A stretch of 64,000 bases of DNA from Cyprinodon diabolis. Lineage: Eukaryota > Chordata > Actinopteri > Cyprinodontiformes > Cyprinodontidae. The stretch spans positions 1,395,756 to 1,459,755 of the forward strand of contig CM060069.1 of NCBI GenBank assembly GCA_030533445.1, written 5' to 3'. How positions within the stretch are numbered: the first letter of the stretch is position 1; every line of letters starts with the position of its first letter. This document shows, one piece after another, positions 32,466 to 44,100 of the stretch. Made by a program: the position numbers and the translations under genes. The notes beneath the pieces were generated by a model that was not told where the DNA came from, made no database searches, and was given only the letters and a program-made list of their open reading frames with translations.

Positions 32466-35252
32466 GTTGATGGGGTTGCTAGTTCTCTGCGTACTGCCTT
32501 AGACAACGCAGCTCCTTTGAAAATGAAAACCGTTAAAAATAGAAAGCTTGCTCCTTGGTTTAATGCAGAGCTGCGTACTTTGAAGCAAAATGCTAGGAAA
32601 CGAGAGAAAATATCGCTCCACAGGCCTGCGGGAGTCCTTCCTAGTCTGGAAAAATGGTTTACTGCTGTATAAGAGGACCCTTTGTAAAGCAAGAGCAGCA
32701 TACTTCTCCTCATTAATAGAGGAGAATAAGAATAATCCTAGATTTCTTTTTAATACAGTTGCCAAACTCACCCAGAGCCATAGCTCTGTTGACCCGTCCA
32801 TTCCACCTGCTCTTAGCAGCAATGATTTTATGGGATTCTTTATAAATAAGATTGATGTTATTAAAAATAAGATCATAAGCACTCCTCTATCCACGATTGT
32901 ACCTGAGGTAGTCATGGAATCTGAACCGGGTTTAGACTGCTTTGATCCAGTTGAACTTTCTGAATTAGCAAAATTATTGTCTTCATCTAAGCCTTCAACT
33001 TGTTAGATCCAGTTCCAACCAGGTTATTTAAGGAGGTATTCCCTTTGATCTCCTCCTCCATTTTAGATGTGATTAATCTATCTCTGTTACAGGGATATGT
33101 ACCTAAAGCTTTTAAGGTTGCTGTAATTAAACCTCTGCTTAAGAAACCGTCTCTTGACCCAGATGACTTGGTTAATTATAGACCTATATCCAATCTTCCT
33201 TTCTTATCCAAAATTCTTGAGAAAGTAGTTGCCAAACAAGTTTGCGACCACTTACACCATGATGAACTTTTTGAAGAGTTTCAGTCTGGCTTTAGAGCTC
33301 ATCATAGCACTGAAACAGCTCTGGTGAAAGTCACTAATGATATTCTCATGGCCTCAGATAATGGACTTGTATCTGTGCTCGTCCTGTTGGATCTTAGTGC
33401 TGCATTTGATACAGTTGACCATAATATTCTTTTAGAAAGACTTGAATATTTTGTTGGAATTAAAGGAACAGCACTAGACTGGTTTAAATCTGATCTATCT
33501 GATCGAATTCAGTTTGTTTATGTTAATGATAGATCTTCGACACGCTCAAAGGTTACCTGTGGAGTACCACAGGGATCAGTGCTAGGACCAATTCTCTTTA
33601 CTTTATACATGCTCCCAATTGGTAGAGTTATTAGACAGCATGGGATTAATTTCCACTGTTATGCTGATGATACCCAGCTATATCTGTCTATAATCCAGAT
33701 GAAGCTAACCCATTACATAGATTACAGGCATGTCTTGAAGACATAAAAACCTGGATGACTCTTAACTTTCTGCTTCTGAATGCAGACAAAACAGAAGTTA
33801 TAGTCTTTGGACCAGAGTCTCTGAAAAAGAAGCTGATTAGCCAGTCACTTCATTTGGATGGGATTAAACTGATTTCAGATAATAAAGTAAAAAATCTTGG
33901 TGTTGTTTTTGATCAGGACCTGTCATTTAAATCCCAGATCAAAGAGGTTTCTAGAATTTCCTTCTTTCATCTGAGGAACATTGCAAAAATTAGAAATCTC
34001 CTGTCCAGGGGTGATGCTGAGAAACTAGTCCATGCATTTGTTACTTCAAGGCTGGACTATTGTAATTCTTTACTATCAGGAAGTCCACAAACTGTAGTTA
34101 AAAGCCTTCAGCTGATCCAAAATGCTGCAGCCAGAGTTCTGATGAAAATGAAAAAGAGAGATCATATCTCTCCTATCCTGGCTTCTCTTCATTGGCTTCC
34201 TGTTAAATCCAGAATAGAATTTAAAATCCTCCTTCTCACATATAAAGCCTTAAATGGCCAAGCTCCATCTGATATCAGAGATCTGATTGTTCCTTATGTT
34301 CCTAACAGAGCACTTCGCTCTCAATCTGCAGGTTTACTAGTGGTTCCTAGAATTTCTAAAAGTAGAATGGGAGGCAGATCTTTTAGTTCTCAGGCTCCTC
34401 TCCTGTGGAACCAACTACCAGTTTTAGTCCGTGAGGCAGACACCCTGTCTACTTTTAAGACTAGGCTTAAAACTTTCCTTTTTGATAAAGCTTATAGTTA
34501 GGGTGGCTCAGGTTATCCTGAACTGTCTTTAAAGTTATGCTGCTATAGGCTTAGACTTCTGGAGGACATAGCGACCCCCATTTCCTCATTCTGCTTCATT
34601 CTCTCTCTATTCTCCCACTCTGCAGAATCTGTTTGTTCAATCTCTAACCTTCTGCTCTCTCTGCTTTTCCTCAGAGTAGCTTTGCCTCGTCTGTTCCTGT
34701 TTGGCTGTGACGTCATCCAGAAAAGAAACATCAGCTGTGCTGCTTCCATCAACACCCTTGTTTGTAGATGTTGGAGATCGGCCTGTTTTCCAGTGTGGTC
34801 CTGTTCCTCTGGCCGTGGCTGGGTGGATGTGCTCTCTTCATCCTCTGGCATGGGAGCTGCCTTGGAGCTCGTCTGCCTGGCTGTGTGTTTCCTGGACGGG
34901 GCCGCCTTTTACAGCTGCTTTTTGTATCTCTGCTTCTTGTATCTCTGCTTCTGTCTCCTTGAACCCCAGTGGGCCTTGGCAGATGGCCGCTCACACTGAG
35001 CCTGGTTCTGCTGGAGGTTTCTTCCTGTTAAAAGGGAGTTTTTCCTCTCCACTGTCGCTACAAGCATGCTTAGTGTGAGGGATTGCTGAAGAGTCAATGA
35101 GTCAATGCAATCAACTGGTTTTCCTTAGATAGAAAACTTTGTATCAATTTGACTGTATGATCTGGTTGAACTGTAAAGTGCCTTGAGATGACATGTGTTG
35201 TGAATTTGGCGCTATATAAATAAACTGAATTGAAAAATTGAATTGAATTGAA
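32466..35252 (+). mobile_element. L2/CR1-clade LINE, copy 2 (5'-truncated)
   Basis: It starts abruptly at 'tgttgatggggttgctag', equivalent to about position 5484 in copy 1, and ends with 'gaattgaattgaattgaa'. It is nearly identical to copy 1 through the RT region. It shares copy 1's frame breaks near the start of RT and after YADD, but has a private 4-nt loss at about 33003, where copy 1 reads 'cttgtatgttag'. The 3' UTR is more diverged than the coding part. Confidence 0.88.
32590..34501 (+). pseudogene. L2 reverse-transcriptase region of copy 2, frameshifted
   Basis: Three consecutive frames (32590-33006, 33000-33746, 33755-34501) hold the RT linker, the catalytic core ([22 protein letters not shown]) and the C-terminal region. 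Breaks are at about 32609-32614 (shared with copy 1), about 33003 (private) and about 33685-33695 (shared). A Tyr-to-Asp change (KSYLSD to KSDLSD) also distinguishes it from copy 1. Confidence 0.85.
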
Positions 35253-36451
35253 TCACACTGATAACACCAAACCAAAACAAGGCGTAGTTGCAATGTTTAG
35301 GGTATATATGTTATAATATTAAATATATAGATCATATTATATGTAATCTAATGCTCTGAGCTTCCATATCAGTGCATTTTTGGCTCCATGTTTTTTCTTC
35401 AAACTGTTTATATTTGGTCACTGCTGCACTTTATGGAATGAAATGTTCATTTAGTGTCTGAAAAGCTGTACTAAATTAAACTTTGTTTTCTCTTTACAAA
35501 ATGACAATAAAAGTTGTCTAAGTCTAAGTAACAATTTCAGCAAATAAAAACACTAAATTATACTAGAATGAAGTTTTATATATCCAGAAATGTTTACACA
35601 TTTTAAGTGGCCCTTCTGACATTAATCAGATTGACTGAATATGTATTTATGATATCTGAAATCTATTTCTTCATAGTGTAAATAATACAAATGCTGACCA
35701 GTATAGGAATATGGAGATCTGAAATGAATATCTAGACATCCAGATTCTTTATTCTAGATGTGAAGAATATCATTTTGTTTGAAATGGTCGTTTAAACAAA
35801 GAATGTTTTTTTCACAAATCAGTAATAGATATTCAGCAGGTGCAGATAAAGTCTAAAAACGTTTTTCTAACAGATAGAACCTGTTCATCATCTCATGGGT
35901 TCCTCTCAGTTTCATTCTGTCTTTTACACAGTAAATCTCAGAGTCAATCCTAATCCTAAAGTAATCCCTTTTGTCCCGTGGGATTAATTCATCTATTTAT
36001 GTGTAATCTGAAAATAATCTCAGTAGTTCCACATGTGCTTAAATATAAATAAAAATAAAATGATCTGCATCTCGCTCATATTAAACAAACCAGAAACCAG
36101 TAATCTCCTCTCCTGTCACTGAGCTGTAGAATCCGCTCCCTATAAATATTTAATGCTCTGTGAATTAATGCGGCTCATTCTTTGATAGGATCCTCGTCAA
36201 ACAGACATGGAAAGTTTTTAAAACCTAATGTGTCTAACGGACTAAATTAGGAAATAAAGCAGCGTGATTGGCTGTAAGGAGAGCGGAGACAGAGGACACT
36301 GAGTTTACTGAAGGAAACCTGCTGCTGCCCAGGTTAGCGCTGGGAGGATGTTACTATGGCAACAGAAACAGAGAATGAGGACTGTCTTTGTGAAACGGAA
36401 AAGTCAGAGTTTCCGTTTTCAGGTTTAGAAAACTTTCCTTCTAAAACAGAC
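35253..36451. other. AT-rich intergenic spacer
   Basis: I see no gene, no terminal repeats and no similarity to other parts of this window in this stretch. Confidence 0.5.
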
Positions 36452-36527
36452 CCCTGGTTCTGCTGGAGGATTCTTCCTGTTCAAAGGGAGTTTTTCCTCT
36501 CCACTGTCGCTGCAAGCATGTTTAGTG
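36452..36527 (+). mobile_element. Short L2 3'-UTR fragment
   Basis: The text 'ctggttctgctggagg', 'ttcttcctgttcaaaggg' and 'ctccactgtcgctgcaag' matches about 8068-8140 of L2 copy 1. Only this 76-bp piece is present. Confidence 0.7.
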
Positions 36528-36637
36528 AGAGTTTAAGTGAGACTCATGATGGCTTCTTGGAGACGCGTCACGGTTCAAAAAACCTCTCAGCAAGCAGCAG
36601 CTCTGTTGGTGGATCGATGACGCCACAAAACACTTAA

Positions 36638-37388
36638 AGGAAAAGTCTGCTGAGCAAGAATAATCAATGGATCATTATTTATACCTGAAACTAATACGTT
36701 CAGTCTGGGAGCGGCCATTTTTGCCCAAATCTAGTAGCCCCTCCCTCCTGCCATCTTCCAGCAGTGACGTCACGGTGCGGTAAGCCTAGCGCCATTCTCC
36801 CCGCTTTACAAGCTAAATCAATGGGAACTACTAGACACATCTGCAATCAACAACAATTATTGAAGATTTCCAGAGGACTTCACCATTGAAATTCACCAGA
36901 GCTATAGTGAAACTGACAATGCCCACGTGCATGGCAGCTGGATGCTGGAATACATCAGGTAAAAGTGGGAAAAAAAGAGTTATTCCACCTTTCTGATTCC
37001 TGATCCTCCACGGACGGGTTGGTCGTTGGATCGCCAACTTGAAGAGGGAGGATTTGCCATCGAACTTCTGGCCAGAGAAAAAACCCGTAATATGTAGCCA
37101 ACATTTGGAAGAAGAATGTTTTCAAGATGACTTGGATAATAGCGCGTTGTGACAAACACCAGATACAGCACTGGGACTTGATCAACAGCCGATACCGCAC
37201 CGTGACAATGTCACTAACCAGTAGGTGGCAGTAGTGTTCTTTGACAAACATGGATGCCTGCAGTAAAGCACATTCACATGAAAATGACTCTGAATTAAAA
37301 ACACTGATCATTTATTGAACAGGATGGAATCATTTCAGATTTAAAGAACTTTCAGAAGTTTGAATTCTGAATATGAGCGACTTTTCCT
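36638..37388 (+). mobile_element. Kolobok-like DNA transposon relic with THAP domain
   Basis: The 751-bp element is flanked by TTAA on both sides (36634-36637 and 37389-37392). It has inverted termini AGGAAAAGTC...GACTTTTCCT. TTAA duplication with an RGG-type terminus is the Kolobok signature; piggyBac also uses TTAA but has different ends. A degenerate THAP domain is encoded inside. It is too short for a transposase, so it is a deletion derivative. Confidence 0.7.
36919..37155 (+). pseudogene. THAP zinc-finger domain with in-frame stop
   Basis: The frame from ATG at 36919 (MPTCMAAGCWN...) has the C2CH pattern of THAP DNA-binding domains: Cys4, Cys9, Cys59, His62 (VICSQH), and the conserved Trp37 (GRWIANLKRED). 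Codon 26 is TGA (36994-36996), and the frame ends about 17 codons after the histidine. The TGA may be a decay mutation, or part of an unspliced intron starting at the GTAAAA after codon 13. In transposons this domain binds the element ends. Confidence 0.65.
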
Positions 37389-37390
37389 TT

Positions 37391-37630
37391 AATAATCTCT
37401 TCTCTTAGTTAAAAAGAGTTTTTTCTTGTATTTTTAATCCATTATTAGTAAATCGATAAAGAATTGAACCCTAGAGGCTGTTTTGCTCTATGGGTGGATA
37501 ATGAATCTTTGGGATTATTGAGAGACATGAAGGATCCTGAGTGGGAGGATCCTGAGTGGAACCAGCATCTGCCTATAAATCTTTCACTTCTGTTTCTGAG
37601 GTTTTATCTACTTTTGATTTAGAAACCGGA
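37391..37630. repeat. Dispersed repeat, second copy of 15905-16240
   Basis: It shares ordered blocks with 15905-16240 but lacks the central part around 15985-16090. It begins immediately at the TTAA flank of the Kolobok-like relic. Confidence 0.65.
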
Positions 37631-37652
37631 ACTTTCCTTTAAAAACCAGTGT

Positions 37653-37876
37653 TTTATTGAGATGTTCCTCTGCTGGATCAGACAGGAGACTCTCCTAATG
37701 AACTACGGTGGTTTTTGGTTCTATTCTTTTACTCACAAAAATAAATACAAATCCCTCCAGAGGGCTTAGAAACACCTGATAAAAACATTTACAGGAGTCA
37801 TTTCCCACTATGAGATAAAACATGAGTGAAGTATTGTTGAATGATGGATGATCATTTTATCACAGGAACTTTAATG
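37653..37876 (-). terminator. Candidate ythdc2 polyadenylation signals
   Basis: On the minus strand ATTAAA occurs at 37876-37871 and AATAAA at 37658-37653, giving a 3' UTR of roughly 0.27 or 0.49 kb after the stop at 38128. Neither was tested against a downstream element. Confidence 0.35.
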
Positions 37877-38127
37877 AAAGAATAAACAGGTTGGGACAGA
37901 AGTAGTGATGATCTTTAAGTAGAAACCAGGAATAAAACCTTAAACCAACCAGAATAAAGTTCAGTGCAGTAAACCAACAGCAGATCCGGTCTGGATCCAC
38001 AGAACAGAGAACGTCCTGAGAGCAGACATGACGAGGTCAACCCTGGAGGAGGAGGCTTCAGGTGAAACGTGTGCAACTTTAGCAATGGGGAAGTTGTCAT
38101 CCACAGCAGGGATCCCAGCTCTGCCTG

Positions 38128-38193
38128 CTAGTGGTTCCCAGACGTCCACTCCCACAGCTGGAGCAGCTGGCCGCCAGCCTGCGGCTCCAGCTC
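38128..38193 (-). CDS. ythdc2: ythdc2 last exon
   Basis: It encodes ELEPQAGGQLLQLWEWTSGN and H, then TAG at 38130-38128. ELEP..G.QLLQLWE matches the YTHDC2 tail. The C-terminus is a few residues shorter than in mammals. Acceptor 'gtgtgtag'. Confidence 0.9.
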   Translation of the reverse strand, partial: ELEPQAGGQLLQLWEWTSGNH

Positions 38194-41100
38194 CTACACA
38201 CACAGACACGCTGCTGTTCAGTGGGCTCCCTCTGTCAGCTCGCTGAGCTTCGGCCGCTCCAACCCTAGACTCACCTGTCCGTCCCTGCTGACCTGAACTC
38301 GCTTGTTGTCGTTCCAGGGGTTGAGGATGTGTTGCGTGCGGGAGAAGGGGAGACTCTCCTTACGGATCCACTCCACGCTGAACAGCCCCCCCAGGCCCGT
38401 CAGGCCCCAGTCCTGACAGCTGTCCTGGCTGACCACGGATGTCATGCGAGCGTAGCCCTGGAAACGTGGGGTGCGTTAGGAAACAAAGGCTTCTGTTCCG
38501 GAAAGCTCAGAGTTAGAGGGCCGATACCTGGAAGTGTCCGGATCCCTGCACCGAGAAGACCAGGAGGACCAGGCTGTTGGCCAAGAAGGCCTGGCTGAGT
38601 TTGCTCTCGTTGCTTGGTGTGGTGGACCAGATGCCTTTCTCCTGAGAGATCTCTACGTTCCTCATGCTGTTGCTCTTCATGATGAAGTATCGCACGGATG
38701 AAAGCATGGCCCTCTGGAGCCCAGGCTTTGGGGCCGGCTGTGTTTTAATAAGCATGTAGAGAAAGGCAGGCTGGTTTTAAACTGTGAAGACAACAGCAGC
38801 TGCTGTGGTTTCAGAGAAAACAATGACTGAATTTAGAAAATTACCCATAAGACATGAGGCTCACACACTTTGAATAAGAATAAAGCCCCATGTGGACATT
38901 AGCTGCACTGGAAAACCATCTAGAAATAAGTCATTTAGCCTTAATCTCAGCAGGTGAATAAGATGCTCTGGCAGTGGAATTAGTATTTTTACCATAATAT
39001 AAGATAATTAGACGGGCTAACGTTAGCCCTGGCCGCTGCAGACGGGCTAACGTTAGCCCTGGCCGCTGCAGACGGGCTAACGTTAGCCCTGGCCGCTGCA
39101 GAAGGGCTAACCTTAGCCCTGGCCGCTGCAGAAGGGCTGATGTTAGCCCTGGACGCTGCAGAAGGGCTGATGTTAGCCCTGGACGCTGCAGAAGGGCTGA
39201 TGTTAGCCCTGGACGCTGCAGAAGGGCTGATGTCAGCCCTGGACGCTTCAGATGGGCTAACGTTAGCCCTGGCCGCTGCAGAAGGGCTAACATTAGCCCT
39301 GGCCGCTGCAGAAGGGCTAACATTAGCCCTGGACGCTGCAGAAGGGCTGACGTTAGCCCTGGACGCTTCAGACGGGCTAACGTTAGCCCTGGCCGCTGCA
39401 GAAGGGCTGACGTTAGCCCTGGCCGCTGCAGACGGGCTGACGTTAGCCCTGGCCGCTGCAGACAGGCTAACGTTAGCCCTGGATGCTTCAGACGGGCTGA
39501 CGTTAGCCCTGGACGCTTCAGACGGGCTAACGTTAGCCCTGGCCGCTGCAGACGGGCTAACGTTAGCCCTGGATGCTTCAGACGAGCTAACGTTAGCCCT
39601 GGACGCTGCAGACGGGCTAACGTTAGCCCTGGACGCTGCAGACGGGCTAACGTTAGCCTTGGCCGCCGCAGACGGGCTGACGTTAGCCCTGGCCGCTGCA
39701 GACGGGCTGACGTTAGCCCTGGCTGCTGCAGAAGGGCTAACGTTAGCCCTGGACGCTTCAGACGGGCTAACGTTAGCCCTGGACGCTGCAGACGGGCTAA
39801 CGTTAGCCCTGGCCGCTGCAGACGGGCTAACGTTAGCCCTGGCTAACGCAGTGCATGCTGGGACAGCTGTCAGTCTGGAGAATGGACAAGTCTGCTCTGA
39901 TGCATGCTGGGTAAAGAGGGAGGGGCCAGAACATTGTCCGTTCTTGGTCTGCTGCTCGTGTGAATTGGAACAGGGCTGAGGTTGATGACGTTTCACGAGG
40001 ACACAAGTACACAGATTGAGAAACGGCCCTGCTGGTTCAGCTAAGCCTGAGTTCATGATGCTGATTATTTTTCTGCTGGGTCAAGCCGGGCTTACATTGT
40101 GCGATCTTCAGTGCGATTTTCCAGTCGTGCGAGAATTTTTCGATTGGGCCGACTTTCAGCCTGATCGTGAGTCGTGGTGTACTGGGGGTTACGAGCGGCG
40201 ATCAGCCTCTCACGATCACCTCCCGATCAGGAATCGTGAGGTCGGAAAATATCAAACATGTTTGACTTTCTCCTGTCCGGCGCGGGCAAATCGCTCAGTG
40301 GGCAAACAAGGATTAGTCTTCTTCTTCTTCTTCCTCTCAGAGGAGAACCCAGCAGCATGGCGGGGGGGCAGTGAGTGAAATGGAGTTCTTCCTGTCAAAC
40401 TGACAGACCGTAGTAGCTACGTTAGCTCAGCCATGTCTTTGTCCAAATACGTTGTCTCCTTTTCTTTTTAGGGCTTTCAGCACTAAATTGCCCAAATATC
40501 CAAGGCAGCGTTTCACTCTAGTGAGCTTCATGTTCCTCTGCTACTGGTTTGGCTTCCAGATAGACGAGTCCGAGTAGCGCCATCTCTCTGCGGAGCTGAG
40601 TCCCACCTGGTATTTTAGACGTACAGTGTGAGCAGGTAGATCGCATCAGAGCGTCGGGCCGAACATAAATCGTGAGCTATGAACTCACACCGTACGACTA
40701 AACCCTGAGGTTTAGTCGTACGGTGTGAGCAGCAGCTGCTTGTAACGAGTGAAAAAAATCGCAGTGTAGGCCCAGCTTTAGTAAATCCTGGACAGATCGG
40801 GAGGTTCTGGCATTTCTCTGGTTTCCTTCCTTTAGGAATGATCCGTTTATCGATCAGCCTGTTAGTTTAGAAATGTTTGAATGCTATTTCTGCTGTTCCT
40901 CTGTACAGCGGCTCAATCTACTGCCGGTACCTTTCCTGAGGACGAAGGGCCCATCGGATCAGAGCCGTCTGGATTCGCTGAGTGGGAGGAAGTGCTGGAG
41001 GAGGGGGGGCGGTCTTTGGAGACGCCGTCGCTGCTGTGGGTCTTCATTTGGTCAGAGAACAGCAGCTGTTTGGACCTGTGGGGAAAGCATTAGCATAGCT

Positions 41101-44100
41101 AGCACGCCTTCCAGGACCTCTGACCTAGCAGAATGACAGTTTGATCCAGGCGCCACCAGGTCAAGGGTCAGAGAGGCTTACCTGTCGTTCGTGGAGTGAG
41201 CGGGGGCCTGGGGGCTGGTCCTGGAGTTCCTCATGGAGGACCGGGGCCCGTCCTCTGATGACATGGGCCTGGGCCGCTGGCCGACCCCCGCAGGCTGCTG
41301 CAGGCCGGCCTCGTGCTCCTCGGCTCCCAGCACCTGGAAGAGGACAGCGTGAGCTCCAGAGGGAAGAGTCAGGCTCAGATGGAAGGCGAGACGTACAGAA
41401 ACCAGCGTTTGGATGACGGCCTCGTCCTGCTGAGACCACGGCTTGCTGGGACAGCGGATCCTCTTGATGAACAGCTCCTGCCACTTCTGTCTGAGGTCAC
41501 ACAGCAGCGCAGCGTTCTGACCACAGGAGAGAGGAGCAGAGCGCTGAAGTCCTGAGGTTCTGCCTGCTTCATCATCGCTAAGACGGCTGATCCACCGCTC
41601 TGCACCTCTCTCTCCAGCTGGAAAACCAGCCAGTCGTCGATCTTCATCTGGGCGAGGTCCTCTGGCTCGCTGTCGCTCAGCTCATTCAGCAGATGATCTG
41701 CAGCTTGGAGCAAAGACAGCAAGTAGTTACAGATCAGAGGGAAAGCGAACGACGCATGTCGCTCCTCAGGACTCTGACTTCCTGTTCTCCTCCAGGTCCG
41801 GTAGACAAAAAGAACCAGAACCCAGTGAGGACAGGAGGCCACTCTGCTCGCTCCATCCAAACACTGCAGAGCGGCTGATGCCTGCAGAGGTTCACAGCCA
41901 GACCAGCTGAAGGCAGCTACTAAAACATGTTTCAAAATAAATTTTTTCACAAATACGTTTTGTTTTATAGCTGTGTAAACAAATAAAATGAGATTTAAAA
42001 TTCCACCTGCAGGAGTATCATTTTTAGCCCCGCCCCCTAATGGCCGCCTTTACTGGAAACTAGAGGCTCAGACCTTTCCAAGGAGGGGTCAGAGGTCATT
42101 GTGACACCATTTCAGGAGATGTAACTGGCATGCGTTACATAAGCTGCTCTGTTTTTCTTATTTTCTATTCAGGTTGGTGATTTTATTGGTAAATTTCAAT
42201 GAACTAACGGCTAAATCTAAGGACCAAAGGCTTTGCTTTATGCAGATGGTCTCCAATAATGGAAATCAGTATATTTGTCTGACCAGATTCCCTTTTATGA
42301 AGAGAAAAATGCATTTGTTCGTTTTTGGCTCTGTGCCATTATCCCATTTCCTCCTAGCACTCTGCCCACTGAAACCTCTGTGGAACAAACATGCTTCAAC
42401 GTATTCAGTCCAAATTTGGTGGAGTTCTAGTCAGGATGTGGATCTATAAAGTCTGAGGGTTCATCCAGAGCTTCTAATGGGCTTTCATGGCGTTTTGCAG
42501 AGTTTATTTTGGAAACAAATTGGATCAGACTAAATATTTTTCATTTTGTTCTCTGTTTAATCACCTATAAATCAGACAAGGTGACATTTAAAATAGTGAT
42601 TCCACCTTTGCCTTTCTGTTATACAAATACAAACAATTGTCTACAATCTAAACAATCTAATTCATAGTTTGGCAGCTGAATTTAGTTTAATTCACATGGA
42701 ATTTCAAGCAGAATTTGAACTAAGACCCTCAGGACTTAAGGGGTTAATAAAGTTTAAACTTTGTTTAACATTTGGTTTCACTCTGGCATTTCCATCCCTT
42801 AAATGGAGGGAAACTACATCCAGACAAAAGCCCCAAAATATCGGCAGCACTTGGATCAATGATTAGTTATCAGGCTCCTCTCCTGTGGAACCAACTACCA
42901 GTTTTAGTCCGTGAGGCAGACACCCTGTCTACTTTTAAGACTAGGCTTAAAACTTTCCTTTTTGATAAAGCTTCTAGTTAGAGTGGCTCAGGTTATCCTG
43001 AGCTATCTCTATAGTTCTGCTGCTATAGGCTTAGACTGCTGGAGGACATAGGGACCCCTTTTTCATCATTCTGCTTCATTCTATCTCTATTCTCCCACTC
43101 TGCAGAATCTGTTAGTTCAATCTCTAACGTTCTGCTCTCTCTGCTTTTTCTCATAGTAGCTTCATCTGGTCTGTTCCTGTTTGGCTGTGACTCCATCCTG
43201 GAGAGAAATATCAGCTGTGCTGCTGCCATCAACACCTTTGTTTCTAGATGTTGGAGCTTGGCCTGTTTTCCAGTGTAGTCCTGTTTCTCTGACTGTGACT
43301 AACTGGATGTGCTCTCTTCATCCTCTGACATGGGAGCTGGCTCGGAGCTCGTCTGCCTGGCTGTGTGTTTCCTGGACGGGGCCGCCTGTGGAGCTGGTTG
43401 ACAGTTGCCTTTTGTATCTATGCTTCTTTTTCTATGTCTGCTTCTGTCTCCTTGAACCCCAGTGGGCCTCAGCAGATGGCCGCTCACACTGAGCCTGGTT
43501 CTGCTGGAGGTTTCTTCCTGTTCAAAGGGAGTTTTTCCTCTCCACTGTCGCTACCAGCATGCTTAGTGTGAGGGATTGCTGAAGAGTCAATGAGTCGACG
43601 CAATCAGCTGGTTTTCCTTAGATAGAAAACTTTGAATCAATCTGACTGGATGATCTTGTGAACTAGAAAGTGACCTGAGATGACATGATGTGAATTGGAG
43701 CTATAGAAATACACTGAATAGAATTTATCGGCCTTGGTAAACATTTGATGTGTTCAGTGAATGTTGGGGAGTCAGGAAGCCTCAGCGGGTTCACTCACCG
43801 TTCCTTTTCTGTCCAGCAGGTTCGTAGAGGGTGGAGGTGACCGGTCTGGTCCCGCCGGCGAACACGGCCACGGTAACAGCGGTCACCACGGAGCAGCAGC
43901 GGACACTGGCCACACGATGACCTCTGCTCATCTCATCGTAGATCAGCCAGTCGGTGGGGAGGCTCTGGGTTAACCTGGAGCTGTTCTGAACACAAAGGAA
44001 GCGACGCTTCAGCTTCAACAAATCCAGCTAGAAAGCTCTTAATCTGGACTCAGACCTGAACCTTCAGAGGATACAGGAACAAAGATGGCCTTCTGTTACC

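Noticed and set aside
36638..37388. piggyBac assignment because of TTAA flanks
   Set aside because: Ends are AGGAAAAGTC rather than piggyBac CCY-type, and a THAP domain inside fits Kolobok better.
38989..40056. 355- and 279-codon Ala/Ser-rich frames
   Set aside because: They are periodic artefacts of the 30-bp minisatellite, open on both strands.
42772..42981. 69-codon frame at the L2 junction as a chimeric gene
   Set aside because: It is an accidental fusion of intron sequence with the last L2 codons, antisense to ythdc2.
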